A stretch of 64,000 bases of DNA from Paenibacillus_V sp046244365 (GCF_046244365.1 NZ_CP176395.1:6200001-6264000); one strand, 5' to 3'. Numbered from the stretch's first letter, positions 24,435 through 32,903 are shown. Notes: generated by a model from the letters alone, not told the origin. Numbers and translations are program-made.

Positions 24435-25805
24435 TTAGCCGAAAAAGGTTTGGATAAGCAAATAAGCATTCAGCGCGGCGATGATGAACGCAACTGTCCA
24501 AGCGAGCGCTTTTTGCCATGGCTTGTTGACGAATTCGCCCATTTTGGCCTTGTCGCTCGTAAATTTCACCAGCGGCACGACCGCGAAAGAAAGCTGCAGC
24601 GACAGGATGACTTGGCTTAAAATGAGCAGCTTCGCCGTCCCGCTTTCCCCGTACATCGCGGTTACGATGACGGCAGGGACGATCGCGATCAAACGCGTAA
24701 TCAGCCTGCGGAGCCATGGCGCGAGCCGGATGTTAAGGAACCCTTCCATCACGATCTGTCCGGCAAGCGTACCCGTGAGCGTCGAGTTTTGGCCGGAGGC
24801 GAGAAGCGCCACGCCGAACAAAACGCTGCCGATCGTCGTCCCGAGCAGCGGCGTAAGCAGATTGTACGCCTCTTGAATTTCGGCGACCTCCGTCATCCCT
24901 GCTTTGTGAAACGTTGCCGCAGCGATGATCAGAATCGCCGCATTAATGAAAAGAGCAAAAAACAATGCGATCGTCGAGTCCCATGTTGCATATTTGATTG
25001 CCTGGCGTTTCCCTAGGCTTGTTTGCTCAAAGCTGCGCGTCTGCACGATCGACGAATGCAAGTACAGGTTATGCGGCATGACGGTCGCGCCCAAAATCCC
25101 GATCGCAATATACAGCATCATCGGATTCGTTACGATATCCGCGCTGGGTACGAATCCTCTTACGATACCGCCCATGTCCGGCTTTGCCAGAAACATTTCG
25201 ATCAAGAAGCAGCCGCCGATGGTGACGATCAATACGATGACGAGCGTTTCGATATAGCGGAATCCTTTATTTTGCAAAAGCAATACGACAAGCACGTCGA
25301 CTGCGGTTATGATGACGCCATAGACGAGCGGGATGCCGAACAACAGGTTTAGCGCAATGGCCGAACCGATTACCTCCGCCAGGTCGCAGGCGGCGATCGC
25401 CAGCTCGCATAGCACCCAAAGCGTAAAAGCGACCGGTTTCTTATAATGATCGCGGCAAGCCTGCGCCAAATCTCTGCCTGTAACGATCCCAAGCTTACCG
25501 GCAAGCGCCTGCAGCAGTATCGCCATCAGATTGGAGATCAGGATGACGGACAGCAGCGTATAGCCGAACGCCGAGCCGCCTGCGATGTCCGTCGCCCAGT
25601 TGCCCGGATCCATATAACCGACCGCTACCAAATACCCCGGACCGGCGAAGGCTAAAAACTTTTTCAGCCAAGATCCGTTCGTCGGTATCTTGAGCGACCG
25701 GTGCACTTCAGGCAGCGATGCCCTTCCGTCATTGATGCGCCAGGCTTGCTTGGGCTCTCCGGTTTGCTGCTCGTGCGCGAGCAAAGTTCCTGTTTCTTGA
25801 CTCAT
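24435..25805 (-). CDS. mntH: Nramp-family divalent metal (Mn2+) transporter
   Basis: Proton-coupled manganese importer. 456 residues, eleven predicted membrane helices. Metal site: GPGYLVAVGYMDPGNWATD in the first helix (Asp-Pro-Gly-Asn) and the GATVMPHNLYLHSS motif (Met-Pro-His) in the sixth. I chose the ATG at 25805, since GGAGA lies eight bases upstream; the GTG at 25814 overlaps that site. The leader has a strong promoter, two MntR-type boxes and an intrinsic terminator, so manganese repression is very likely. Confidence 0.94.
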   Translation of the reverse strand: MSQETGTLLAHEQQTGEPKQAWRINDGRASLPEVHRSLKIPTNGSWLKKFLAFAGPGYLVAVGYMDPGNWATDIAGGSAFGYTLLSVILISNLMAILLQALAGKLGIVTGRDLAQACRDHYKKPVAFTLWVLCELAIAACDLAEVIGSAIALNLLFGIPLVYGVIITAVDVLVVLLLQNKGFRYIETLVIVLIVTIGGCFLIEMFLAKPDMGGIVRGFVPSADIVTNPMMLYIAIGILGATVMPHNLYLHSSIVQTRSFEQTSLGKRQAIKYATWDSTIALFFALFINAAILIIAAATFHKAGMTEVAEIQEAYNLLTPLLGTTIGSVLFGVALLASGQNSTLTGTLAGQIVMEGFLNIRLAPWLRRLITRLIAIVPAVIVTAMYGESGTAKLLILSQVILSLQLSFAVVPLVKFTSDKAKMGEFVNKPWQKALAWTVAFIIAALNAYLLIQTFFG

Positions 25806-25851
25806 ATCGTTCACTCTCCGTTCGGTATCTCAAAGATGGGACAAGCTAATT

Positions 25852-25873
25852 TTGTTGCACTAGGGAAACATTA
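25852..25873. promoter_or_regulatory. Second MntR-type box, inside the mntH leader
   Basis: TTGCACTAGGGAAACATT resembles the B. subtilis mntH operator. It lies about 50 bp before the mntH ATG and downstream of the leader terminator. It may serve a second, weak promoter or act as a roadblock. Confidence 0.6.
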
Positions 25874-25880
25874 AGCTATA

Positions 25881-25931
25881 AAAATACCTCTACCGTTGCA
25901 GCCCGGAAGTCGGACGATAGCAGCTAGAGGT
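25881..25931 (-). terminator. Intrinsic terminator within the mntH leader
   Basis: In the leftward direction ACCTCTA (25931-25925) pairs with TAGAGGT (25892-25886) around a GC-rich inner region, followed by ATTTTT. It would stop transcripts about 130 nt from the main promoter, before mntH. Confidence 0.65.
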
Positions 25932-25976
25932 CATGGTTGAAGACGTAGTAGGAATCGTTCCTGCCGATTCAATCAT
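25890..25976 (-). CDS. Possible 28-codon leader peptide upstream of mntH
   Basis: An open frame starting MIESAGTIPTTSSTMTSS and ending LQR, with its TAG stop inside the 3' arm of the leader terminator. GGAAAG lies ten bases before the ATG, a moderate ribosome binding site. That geometry would fit attenuation, but the frame could be fortuitous. Ser/Thr codons are abundant; there is no obvious metal-binding motif beyond one Cys. Confidence 0.3.
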   Translation of the reverse strand: MIESAGTIPTTSSTMTSSCYRPTSGLQR

Positions 25977-26056
25977 GGCGATCGGACTTTCCGTTCAAGC
26001 ACAGCCCACAGAATAATTTATCATATGCAGGCGACGAACAATTGCTCCGTACTCAA

Positions 26057-26085
26057 ATTGTAGATACACAAACTTTTTTTGTCAA
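26057..26085 (-). promoter_or_regulatory. Main promoter of mntH
   Basis: TTGACA (26085-26080), 17 bp, TACAAT (26062-26057), near consensus. It gives a leader of roughly 240 nt. Confidence 0.85.
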
Positions 26086-26092
26086 CGGAAAC

Positions 26093-26112
26093 TTTTTGCC
26101 TTAAGGAAACAT
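26093..26112. promoter_or_regulatory. MntR operator upstream of the mntH -35
   Basis: TTTTTGCCTTAAGGAAACAT matches the known B. subtilis MntR site type, with a central CCTTAAGG palindrome. It ends about eight bases upstream of the -35 hexamer. Confidence 0.75.
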
Positions 26113-26215
26113 TTCGATCCGTCCAAAAAATGCCCTGCATAAACTCGCTGTTCTTCATAAGAAAATGATCTTTCGGACAAGGAAAAACGCCTGCCGGCAT
26201 CTCTCAGATAAATGA

Positions 26216-26252
26216 ACAAAAAAACACAACCTTCTATAAAAGAAAGTTGTGT
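26216..26252 (-). terminator. Intrinsic terminator after the lactamase-fold gene
   Basis: In the leftward direction ACACAAC pairs with GTTGTGT (inner TTTC/GAAG) and is followed by a TTTTTTTGTTC tract. Confidence 0.8.
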
Positions 26253-26279
26253 CTGCGCTTACTGCGCTTATCTGTACGT

Positions 26280-27269
26280 TCAGCAGGCCTGAAAAACAGA
26301 TGTACCATCCCGCTCTTCTTCCCGGACGCGACCTTGCCCCTGTAAATAGAACAAATGCGCGAGCGTCTCCGACAATGCAAAACGAAGCTGGTGGATCGAA
26401 AGGCGCGTGCCGAACGTCCTGACGCACAGCTCGTAAGCGGTCAGCGGTTCGGTCAAGGAATTACGCATAAGCTCGAGCCGCTCGCCATGGTGCGCGATCA
26501 GCTCTCCGGCCCGGCGCGCGAACGCAGCGAACGGCTCCCGGTGTCCGGGGTACGCCTTGTCCACCTCGATCCGCTGCATGTCCCTCAAGCTATCCAAGAA
26601 AGATTGCAGAGGATTTTGGTCAAACCCTGGGATATAGCTGACGTTCGGGGATATTTGCGGAAGCACATGGTCGCCGCAGAACATTTCGCGCCGCTCCCTG
26701 TCGTAAAAGCATAGATGCCCCTCCGCGTGACCGGGCGTATGAATCGCTTCGCAGGTTCTCGAACCGAGCTTGACGACCGTTCCCGGCTCGATGACCGTTA
26801 CGGCCGGCTGAGGCGAAACGAGCGGCACGAAGCTGTCTAGATGAGGCACGAGCTGCTCCGCAGGATCCCCGGTCAAGCCGTGCTTGCTAAACAAGTCGGC
26901 GATCCGCTTCGTCATCGGCTCTCCATTCTGCCAAAGCGCATTCACCTGTTCGAAGCCGGTAGCGGACAAGCGAACGGGCGATTTGCTTCTTTCTTGGAAC
27001 CAGCCCGCCAGCCCGTAATGATCGGGGTGATGATGGGTAAGCACGATCTGCTCGATGTCCGCGTAACCGATACCGAAACCATCCAGCGTCTGTTCCCAGA
27101 GGAGCTCGGCTTCCCCGGTATGCAGTCCGGGATCGATCACGGTAAAGCCGTCTTCGCCGCGCAGCACATAGCTGTTCACCCATCTAAGCGGAAAGGGAAG
27201 CGGGACCTTTACCTGGAGCACATCGTCCTCCCAGTTCCTGGCGCCGCGGACGAAAGACCTATCCGCCAT
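26280..27269 (-). CDS. MBL-fold metallo-hydrolase
   Basis: 329 residues with a metallo-beta-lactamase fold. Metal ligands are visible: THHHPDHYG (HxHxDH), HTPGHAEGH, the Asp in MFCGDHVLP, and a final PGHREPF. This is the hydrolase group with an extra C-terminal helical region (about 245-329, DUF-type). The substrate is unknown; thioesters or glyoxalase-like substrates are possible. ATG at 27269 chosen (AGGCGG nine bases upstream). It overlaps the end of the preceding methyltransferase gene by 11 bp, so the two are translationally coupled. Confidence 0.85.
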   Translation of the reverse strand: MADRSFVRGARNWEDDVLQVKVPLPFPLRWVNSYVLRGEDGFTVIDPGLHTGEAELLWEQTLDGFGIGYADIEQIVLTHHHPDHYGLAGWFQERSKSPVRLSATGFEQVNALWQNGEPMTKRIADLFSKHGLTGDPAEQLVPHLDSFVPLVSPQPAVTVIEPGTVVKLGSRTCEAIHTPGHAEGHLCFYDRERREMFCGDHVLPQISPNVSYIPGFDQNPLQSFLDSLRDMQRIEVDKAYPGHREPFAAFARRAGELIAHHGERLELMRNSLTEPLTAYELCVRTFGTRLSIHQLRFALSETLAHLFYLQGQGRVREEERDGTSVFQAC

Positions 27270-28011
27270 GGCTTGCACCCGCCTTTTTCGTTCCGACCAT
27301 GATGAGCCTCTTGGAATCGGCTTTGGAATACGGCGTTCCGTCCGGCGTTCCGTACATGCTGTCGATCCGCAGCGACGTTGCGTCTAGCATCCGCTGAAAG
27401 TCGGAAAGCGAGTACAACCTGACCTGCTCCATATACCGGCGCTCCGCCATCCCCTCTTCGCGGACCACGATCAGTTTGCGTACGCTTCCGCCTTCTATGG
27501 AGCGGCTTTCTTCGATAAGCAGATTCCCGTCTTCCCGCCTCGTGAATGGCACGAGATGGCGTTCTATGTATGCGGCGTTCAGAAAATCGATGATGAACCG
27601 GCCGCCGTCGTCCAGCAGCCTGTCGATTTCGTGAAGCACACGGGTATTCTCGCGCTCGTCTTCGAAATAACCGAAGGAGGTAAACAGATTGACCACCGCA
27701 TCGAACGTCTCGTCAAGCGGGACGTCCCGCATGTCGCCGCGCACCCAGCGCACTTTTTGCTCGGTGTCGTGAAGGGCCGCTTCCTGAAGCATCGCCTCCG
27801 ATAAGTCCATCCCCGTCACCCGGTAGCCGGCTTCAGCCAGCGCCAGCGAATGCCGGCCCATGCCACAGCATAAATCGAACACCGAGGCTCCGGCCGGCAA
27901 GTCCAGCCAACCGATCATTTTCCTCACTTCGGACATCGCGCATTCCAAATCCCTGTGTTTATATACGTTCAGATAGTCTTTGCCAAAGCTTCGTTCATAC
28001 CAAGCTGTCAT
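27259..28011 (-). CDS. Class I SAM-dependent methyltransferase
   Basis: 250 residues. The SAM-binding motif I is VFDLCCGMGRHSLALA, followed by the acidic GMDLSEAML and the motif II/III region VRGDMRDVPLDETFDAVVNLFTSFGYF. The small molecule it methylates is unknown. It is coupled to the lactamase-fold gene downstream. Start ATG at 28011 with GGGGAG upstream. Confidence 0.85.
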   Translation of the reverse strand: MTAWYERSFGKDYLNVYKHRDLECAMSEVRKMIGWLDLPAGASVFDLCCGMGRHSLALAEAGYRVTGMDLSEAMLQEAALHDTEQKVRWVRGDMRDVPLDETFDAVVNLFTSFGYFEDERENTRVLHEIDRLLDDGGRFIIDFLNAAYIERHLVPFTRREDGNLLIEESRSIEGGSVRKLIVVREEGMAERRYMEQVRLYSLSDFQRMLDATSLRIDSMYGTPDGTPYSKADSKRLIMVGTKKAGASHGG

Positions 28012-28121
28012 GAAATGTACGCTCCCCTGCCCTCCGTGCTATATCCCATTGTACCGATTTGCCCTTGGCGAAGCAATTGAAACCAGGCTTATGCAGTATG
28101 CTCTTCATCGCTTGCTGCCTT

Positions 28122-30779
28122 CTACGGAATCAGGTCGATCAGCTTCCAGTAAGGAATGCAGACCGCCACGAGAGCGGCGACGACGCCTGCATAGCATAAA
28201 GCCATTCGCATGCCTTGCTTATGGGTGAACGCTTTTTCCTCGCTGCTGTAATAAGCCGTCAAGTACGTGGGCGACTGATATGGGAAGAAGAACGGGTCTG
28301 TGGACAGCAAAACGACGAATACGAGCACCCAAGGATGAATGCCGATTTGCGCCGCCAAGGGGAGCAGCGACATGACCAGCACGATGACTGCCGGATCGTC
28401 GCGGATGACGAGCGTAACCAGGAACGAAATGACGATGACCGCCAGCAAAAACGTATAGGGCGATCCCATGAACGGCGCCATATACTCGGCAAGCGTTCCG
28501 GAAAGCGCTTCGACAACGCCCAGCTGAGTAGCCACCTGCGTGAAGCTGAAGGCAATCCCGATAAACAGCATAAACGGCCAGTCGATGCCGCTTTTCAGCG
28601 TTTTGTTATCCAGTACGCCCCCGACAACCAGTGCCGCAAAGCCGAACAGCATAATCCATACGTTGTCAATCCCATGCAGAGGCTGAAGCATCATCAATCC
28701 GATGCAGCCGATCGCAACCGCCAGCGTCGTTTTCTCATCCTTCGTCAATTTGCCCAGAATGCGAAACTGCTCCTGCAGCACCTGATCGGATAGCGGCCTG
28801 CCCGGCGAGTCCGGTCGGAAGAATAGCCGGATGCACAGCTTCATTCCCAGAACGAAAACAAGAAGCGGAGGCAGCGCGTAGAACATCCATGCGAACCACG
28901 AAAGCTCACTCTGCCCGGGAACCAAGCCGTACGCCATCACGTTCGTATAAGAACCCGTTAGAAAAAAGGGCGCCATAAAGCCGTAAAACACCATCGCGGC
29001 TAAACCGAGGCCGGCCGCACCTTTGCTCCGGTGGGCAAAGCCCATCGACTCGGAGATCGTTTTGGCAATCGGCACGCCCAGCGTAGCTTTGGCCGTCGAG
29101 GAAGGAATGAGCGGATTGAGCAGCAAGCCGCTGATCGTTATCCCCCATAGCTGTCCTTGATAGCTTTTGGGGAAAGCTTTAAGCGCAATCAAGGATAACC
29201 GGTACAAAATGCCCGACTTCGTAATCGCTGTCCCCAGCGCCAAGATGAACAGCATATAGAACCAGACCGGCTCGGCAAAGCCGGACAGCGCCGCGCTCGG
29301 CTCCGCAATGCCGCCCAACACCCAATACATCGCCATGAACAAGGCGACCAGAAAATCCGGCACGATATTGACGATCCAAAGGACAACGGCCGCTAGAGCC
29401 ACCCCTACGAAATTCATGCCTTCTCTGGAGAGGCCGCCGAACGGATCGGACAGATGAAAGAACAACATGCACGAAGCAGCAAGCAGAACGGCGATCAGTG
29501 CTTTCCGGCCGCTTTTGCCGCCGAAGCGCTGAGCCGCTTCGTCCACCCGCATGGTACGCTTGATGCCGTCCAGCGACAGCTTCGCCTGCCAATACGATCT
29601 CCCGTCATCCGCTAAGGAGCCTGCGGCCGGCACCGCCCCGGTTGGCTGCTGCACCGTTACCGACAATAGTCCCGCCATGCCGAGATATTCCAGCGCTTTG
29701 TCCGGCTCGTTCCGCCGTCTGCAATAATCCGCCCCGATCTGGTAGAGCTCGGCGGCTTGTCCGTCCGAAAAGTACTGCCTTCGGCTTGCGAGGGCCGATT
29801 CCAGCTTCGAAAAAGCGGCATCGCCGGCCGCTTCCAAAGAATACGTCAGGTATCGAAGAAATAACGGGTAACGGGGATAAAGGATAGAGCCCGGACAGCC
29901 GTCCAGGCAAGTATATAAAGACGTCTGCCAGTCCGTCGCCGGACCGGCCAGCTCCGTTTCCTGCCCCTCCGCAAGCTCAAAAAGCAAGGACCAGTCCTCG
30001 CTGTCCCCGGCCAGCTCAACCGCCAAATGCGGGCTGTTCGTCGAGGACAAATACAAGGCTAGCGCGCGTATGTACGTTTTCCGCTTCTCGTAGCCGAACG
30101 CTTTGACGAACGTCTCGGCGAGCATCGCCCGAAATGCCGGATCGACGGCGACCAGATCGGAGCCGCCTCCCGGTACTGGTTGAACGAATGTCTCAAGCTT
30201 CGGATTGTCTTCCCATGCTTCCGGCAAAGAGGGGTATCCGAGATAACCGGCAAGGAAACGGATGCTGGCAATCGGAACTGCGGCAGCATATAGCAAACTT
30301 GTTCTTACCGGCTCCGGCAGCGCCTCGAGCTCGTCGCGAATCAGCTTCTGCCGCTCTTCCTTGGAGCTGTGCAGCTCGCGGTTGGTGGAAACGAGCCGTT
30401 TGGCCAGCAAACGGATAAAATAGTTCGAGATGACCGGACTCTCGTTGGTCAGCTCGAGGAACGTCTCCGCGTCTATTCGCGACAGCATGGTCTCGCCAAG
30501 CGCCACGGCCGTCGCGGTCCGCGCCTCCCCGGTAAGCAGCGCCATTTCGCCGAACGTGTCCCCCTCTTGAAGCACGGCAAGCGAATGGCTCTGGCCGTCC
30601 GCTCCAAGCGTGAACAGCTCGATTCGGCCGGAGCGGATGATGTACATGCTGTCGCCTTCCGCGTGCTGTTTGAAAATAACCTCGCCGCTTGCCGCCCGAA
30701 CCTGCTCCAGCTTCCCCAGCAGCCGCGCCTGTTCGATTGCGGTCAGCCCGCGAAACATATCTATCTGTGTTACTTGCAT
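28122..30779 (-). CDS. Cyclic-nucleotide-binding domain fused to a DASS/SLC13-type anion transporter
   Basis: 885 residues in three parts. Residues 1-130 form a Crp/cNMP-binding domain with the phosphate-binding cassette FGEMALLTGEARTATAV. Residues 140-410 are a soluble helical region of unknown role. Residues 425-885 are a divalent anion:sodium symporter domain of the CitT/NadC type: about twelve membrane helices, with the ITKSGILYRL, NPLIPSSTAKATLG and RDDPAVIVLVMSLLP segments at the substrate sites. The family takes up dicarboxylates, citrate or sulfate. The fusion suggests ligand-gated transport. Many DASS proteins have no such domain, and the frame is continuous, so it is not an artefact of two genes. 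Confidence 0.85.
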   Translation of the reverse strand: MQVTQIDMFRGLTAIEQARLLGKLEQVRAASGEVIFKQHAEGDSMYIIRSGRIELFTLGADGQSHSLAVLQEGDTFGEMALLTGEARTATAVALGETMLSRIDAETFLELTNESPVISNYFIRLLAKRLVSTNRELHSSKEERQKLIRDELEALPEPVRTSLLYAAAVPIASIRFLAGYLGYPSLPEAWEDNPKLETFVQPVPGGGSDLVAVDPAFRAMLAETFVKAFGYEKRKTYIRALALYLSSTNSPHLAVELAGDSEDWSLLFELAEGQETELAGPATDWQTSLYTCLDGCPGSILYPRYPLFLRYLTYSLEAAGDAAFSKLESALASRRQYFSDGQAAELYQIGADYCRRRNEPDKALEYLGMAGLLSVTVQQPTGAVPAAGSLADDGRSYWQAKLSLDGIKRTMRVDEAAQRFGGKSGRKALIAVLLAASCMLFFHLSDPFGGLSREGMNFVGVALAAVVLWIVNIVPDFLVALFMAMYWVLGGIAEPSAALSGFAEPVWFYMLFILALGTAITKSGILYRLSLIALKAFPKSYQGQLWGITISGLLLNPLIPSSTAKATLGVPIAKTISESMGFAHRSKGAAGLGLAAMVFYGFMAPFFLTGSYTNVMAYGLVPGQSELSWFAWMFYALPPLLVFVLGMKLCIRLFFRPDSPGRPLSDQVLQEQFRILGKLTKDEKTTLAVAIGCIGLMMLQPLHGIDNVWIMLFGFAALVVGGVLDNKTLKSGIDWPFMLFIGIAFSFTQVATQLGVVEALSGTLAEYMAPFMGSPYTFLLAVIVISFLVTLVIRDDPAVIVLVMSLLPLAAQIGIHPWVLVFVVLLSTDPFFFPYQSPTYLTAYYSSEEKAFTHKQGMRMALCYAGVVAALVAVCIPYWKLIDLIP

Positions 30780-30986
30780 GACGTTCCACCTTATGAAAGG
30801 AATGTAGAGATAAATCTAACAAATATAGGCAACATTCGCATTATAGTGAATGCCGCTGTTTTTTGCCATACCTATTTCGGGATATTTGTGAAGTGAAAAA
30901 ACCAACGCATGTGTGAATGAATTTGTCAATTACATCCAACCCCCACTTACGATAGTACCATAAAAATTCCCAAACAAACTCAAAGA

Positions 30987-31040
30987 ACCTTCCATCATCC
31001 ATCCGCCGTAACGTACCAGCAGATGGAGGAATAGAAGGTT
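30987..31040 (-). terminator. Weak terminator-like hairpin after gerE
   Basis: AACCTTC and GAAGGTT enclose inner TCCATC/GATGGA-like arms. The tail in the leftward direction (CTTTGAG) is poor in T. Confidence 0.35.
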
Positions 31041-31065
31041 GGGTTGAGTTAAAGAGGGGCATCTG

Positions 31066-31290
31066 TTAAATCTTTAATTCCCCAAGCTTAATCAGCTCGA
31101 CAACGGCTTGTGAACGACCTTTTACGTTCAATTTCTGCATCACATTGGAAATGTGGTTGCGCACGGTTTTTTCACTGATAAAGAGCTGCTGTGCAATGTC
31201 TTTGGTCGTTTTGTCTTGCACCAGCAGTTCGAAAACCTCGCGCTCACGATGCGTGAGTAAAAACTTGCTTTTGTGGTCGCTGCCCTTCAA
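31066..31290 (-). CDS. gerE: Spore-coat transcription regulator GerE
   Basis: 74-residue LuxR-type helix-turn-helix protein, the same length as B. subtilis GerE and nearly identical across LTHREREVFELLVQDKTTK and LFISEKTVRNHISNVMQKL. In the mother cell it acts late with sigma-K to tune coat genes. The start is a TTG at 31290 with GGAGGGG seven bases upstream. In B. subtilis it lies near racE and gerM; here it is separate. Confidence 0.96.
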   Translation of the reverse strand: MKGSDHKSKFLLTHREREVFELLVQDKTTKDIAQQLFISEKTVRNHISNVMQKLNVKGRSQAVVELIKLGELKI

Positions 31291-31559
31291 TGTGTCACCC
31301 CTCCTTGCCTGGGATTTAGATAGTTACAAGGTATAGGGATACAGTCAAATCATATTATGAGTGGCCCGCCGTTTAGGTGCTTTCGTTAAGCAAAAATGGG
31401 CGAAAACCACCGGAATCGATTAGATTTGGCTTCTGGAACGACCCTACGCTTGTTTTCGTTAGACGAAGCAGCTCGTCCTCAAGCACACAACAAAAAGCTG
31501 CCCCAATAAGCAGCATCCATCTGCTTTTGAGACAGCCTGTACATTTCGATCGTGCTCGT

Positions 31560-32402
31560 TTACAGCAGCGACTTGATGTAAGCGATATTCCGTTCGAGCA
31601 ATTGTTCGCTCGTGCCCGACTTGCTAAAATCTTCGAAGCTGAGCCAGCCGTCGTAGCCGACCGCCTTCAGATCGCCGATAATTTGCTTCCAATTCGCCAC
31701 GCCTTCATGCACCGGGCACGAATCGGCGCGCCATACCGGTTGATCCGGCTGCTCGTTCTTGACCCACCAAGCGTTCTTGACGTGGACGTGAGCGAGGTAG
31801 GGCCCCAGCAGCTCAAGCCCCATTCTGTACTGCTCGAAGCCCTCGTACACCATGTTGCCCGGATCGTAAATGACCCCGATATGCTTAGGATCGAAGCCGT
31901 CAACCAGCCGGTGGGCCAAGCTTGCGCTTGTGGCGATATTGTTCATATGAATTTCGATAAGTCCTTGAATGCCGTATTGACGGCTGAGCTCCTGCACGCC
32001 CTCCAAATACGAGCGCGCTTCCGCATACAGGGCTTGATACGTCTTGCTCCGGTTATAACCGGGAACGCCTACGCGAATCGAAGGCGCGCCGAGACGCTTC
32101 GCGATTTGCATGCCGCGTTCGACTCCCGCCAAATCGCCGCACTGCAAATAACAAGCCAAATTCGGCGTTTCCAACCCGATTTGCCGTACCGACGCATTCA
32201 ACCGGTCAAGCGCTTCATCCGAAGATGCCGTATCGACGGAACACAAATTGTTTCCCCAAAAAGACGGCGTCTCCCCCGCCTTCGACGGATCGACGTTCGT
32301 CACCCGCCACTCCACACCGTCATACCCTGCATTACGCAAGGCTGGCAGCGCTTGTTCAGGCGTCAAATCCGGCAGCATAACCGTAAATACCGCAAATTTC
32401 AT
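31560..32402 (-). CDS. Sugar phosphate isomerase/epimerase family protein (xylose isomerase-like TIM barrel)
   Basis: 280 residues with an AP-endonuclease-2-type TIM barrel. Segments seen: GYDGVEWRVTNVD, the metal-site Glu in GLIEIHMNN, YDPGNMVYEG, a LAHVHVKN metal His and WLSFEDFS. The family includes myo-inosose and tagatose epimerases and hydroxypyruvate isomerase; the substrate here is not clear. Single gene; AAGGAG before the ATG. Confidence 0.85.
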   Translation of the reverse strand: MKFAVFTVMLPDLTPEQALPALRNAGYDGVEWRVTNVDPSKAGETPSFWGNNLCSVDTASSDEALDRLNASVRQIGLETPNLACYLQCGDLAGVERGMQIAKRLGAPSIRVGVPGYNRSKTYQALYAEARSYLEGVQELSRQYGIQGLIEIHMNNIATSASLAHRLVDGFDPKHIGVIYDPGNMVYEGFEQYRMGLELLGPYLAHVHVKNAWWVKNEQPDQPVWRADSCPVHEGVANWKQIIGDLKAVGYDGWLSFEDFSKSGTSEQLLERNIAYIKSLL

Positions 32403-32611
32403 GGCTTCGCTCTCCTTAACTGATCCATAATGGAATGATGGACTACTCCATAATCATAAAATTGTTCACGTGTTCATTGTAGCAGACGGAGCATCTGATT
32501 AGCCAGCAGATCTTAGAATCGATCGAGATACACAATCCGTTATACCCCCCCCGGCCGTTCTAAGCCCCCCCCTGCTATCCGCACAACCTTCCCTAGGGAA
32601 TACCAAGCCCC
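32403..32611. other. Intergenic stretch without a gene
   Basis: Upstream of the isomerase gene. It contains two runs of eight C residues (about 32,545-32,552 and 32,565-32,572). No open frame with a ribosome site is seen. The phased palindrome array begins at its right end. Confidence 0.4.
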
Positions 32612-32796
32612 TGTTGTATAACATACAACATTTCAACGATTTTCTTCTCCCCTGTCGGGAACATGTTGCAAGAAATGCAGCATTGCTGAGAAAAACGGTT
32701 AATATCGTTCTCTCCATCGCATTATTGTTGCAAAAATTACAGCATTTCCCACGTCTCTCCCCTATTTGAGACCAATATGTTGTAAATCCTGCAACA
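32612..32796. repeat. Array of four 19-bp palindromes TGTTGYA-N5-TRCARCA
   Basis: Copies at 32612-32630, 32664-32682, 32726-32744 and 32778-32796. Each has 7-bp arms around a 5-base centre; copy 1 (TGTTGTATAACATACAACA) is perfect. Start spacings are 52, 62 and 52 bp. The 33-base gaps 1 and 3 share CTCCCCT. No gene crosses the array. The function is unknown. Confidence 0.85.
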
Positions 32797-32860
32797 ACTC
32801 AAACCCAACCTCTTTACCTTGCAGCAATGCACCACATCATGAGGCGAGCTTCCCGCGAAA

Positions 32861-32900
32861 AAATAGGAACTCCGCCGTCAATCCGGCGGAGTTCCTATTT
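32861..32900 (-). terminator. Strong terminator after the YhcN/YlaJ gene
   Basis: A 16-bp perfect stem (AAATAGGAACTCCGCC with GGCGGAGTTCCTATTT), followed leftwards by TTTTTTCGC. Confidence 0.9.
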
Positions 32901-32903
32901 GGC

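Noticed and set aside
25881..26056. Known riboswitch in the mntH leader (yybP-ykoY, M-box or NiCo)
   Set aside because: I could not find the conserved loop sequences of these classes; only a promoter, hairpins and MntR-type boxes are visible.
30841..31062. 73-residue frame downstream of gerE
   Set aside because: No ribosome site, and the sequence is explained by the hairpin region after gerE.
31370..31470. Third phased repeat array (TTTCGTTAG-like words at 31381 and 31454)
   Set aside because: Only two convincing copies, 73 bp apart, and the middle word is too different.
32612..32796. CRISPR-like array (short repeats with ~33-43 bp gaps)
   Set aside because: The repeats are palindromic and variable, there are only four, the gaps differ by 10 bp in length, and no cas gene is present. 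The same holds for 14992-15135.
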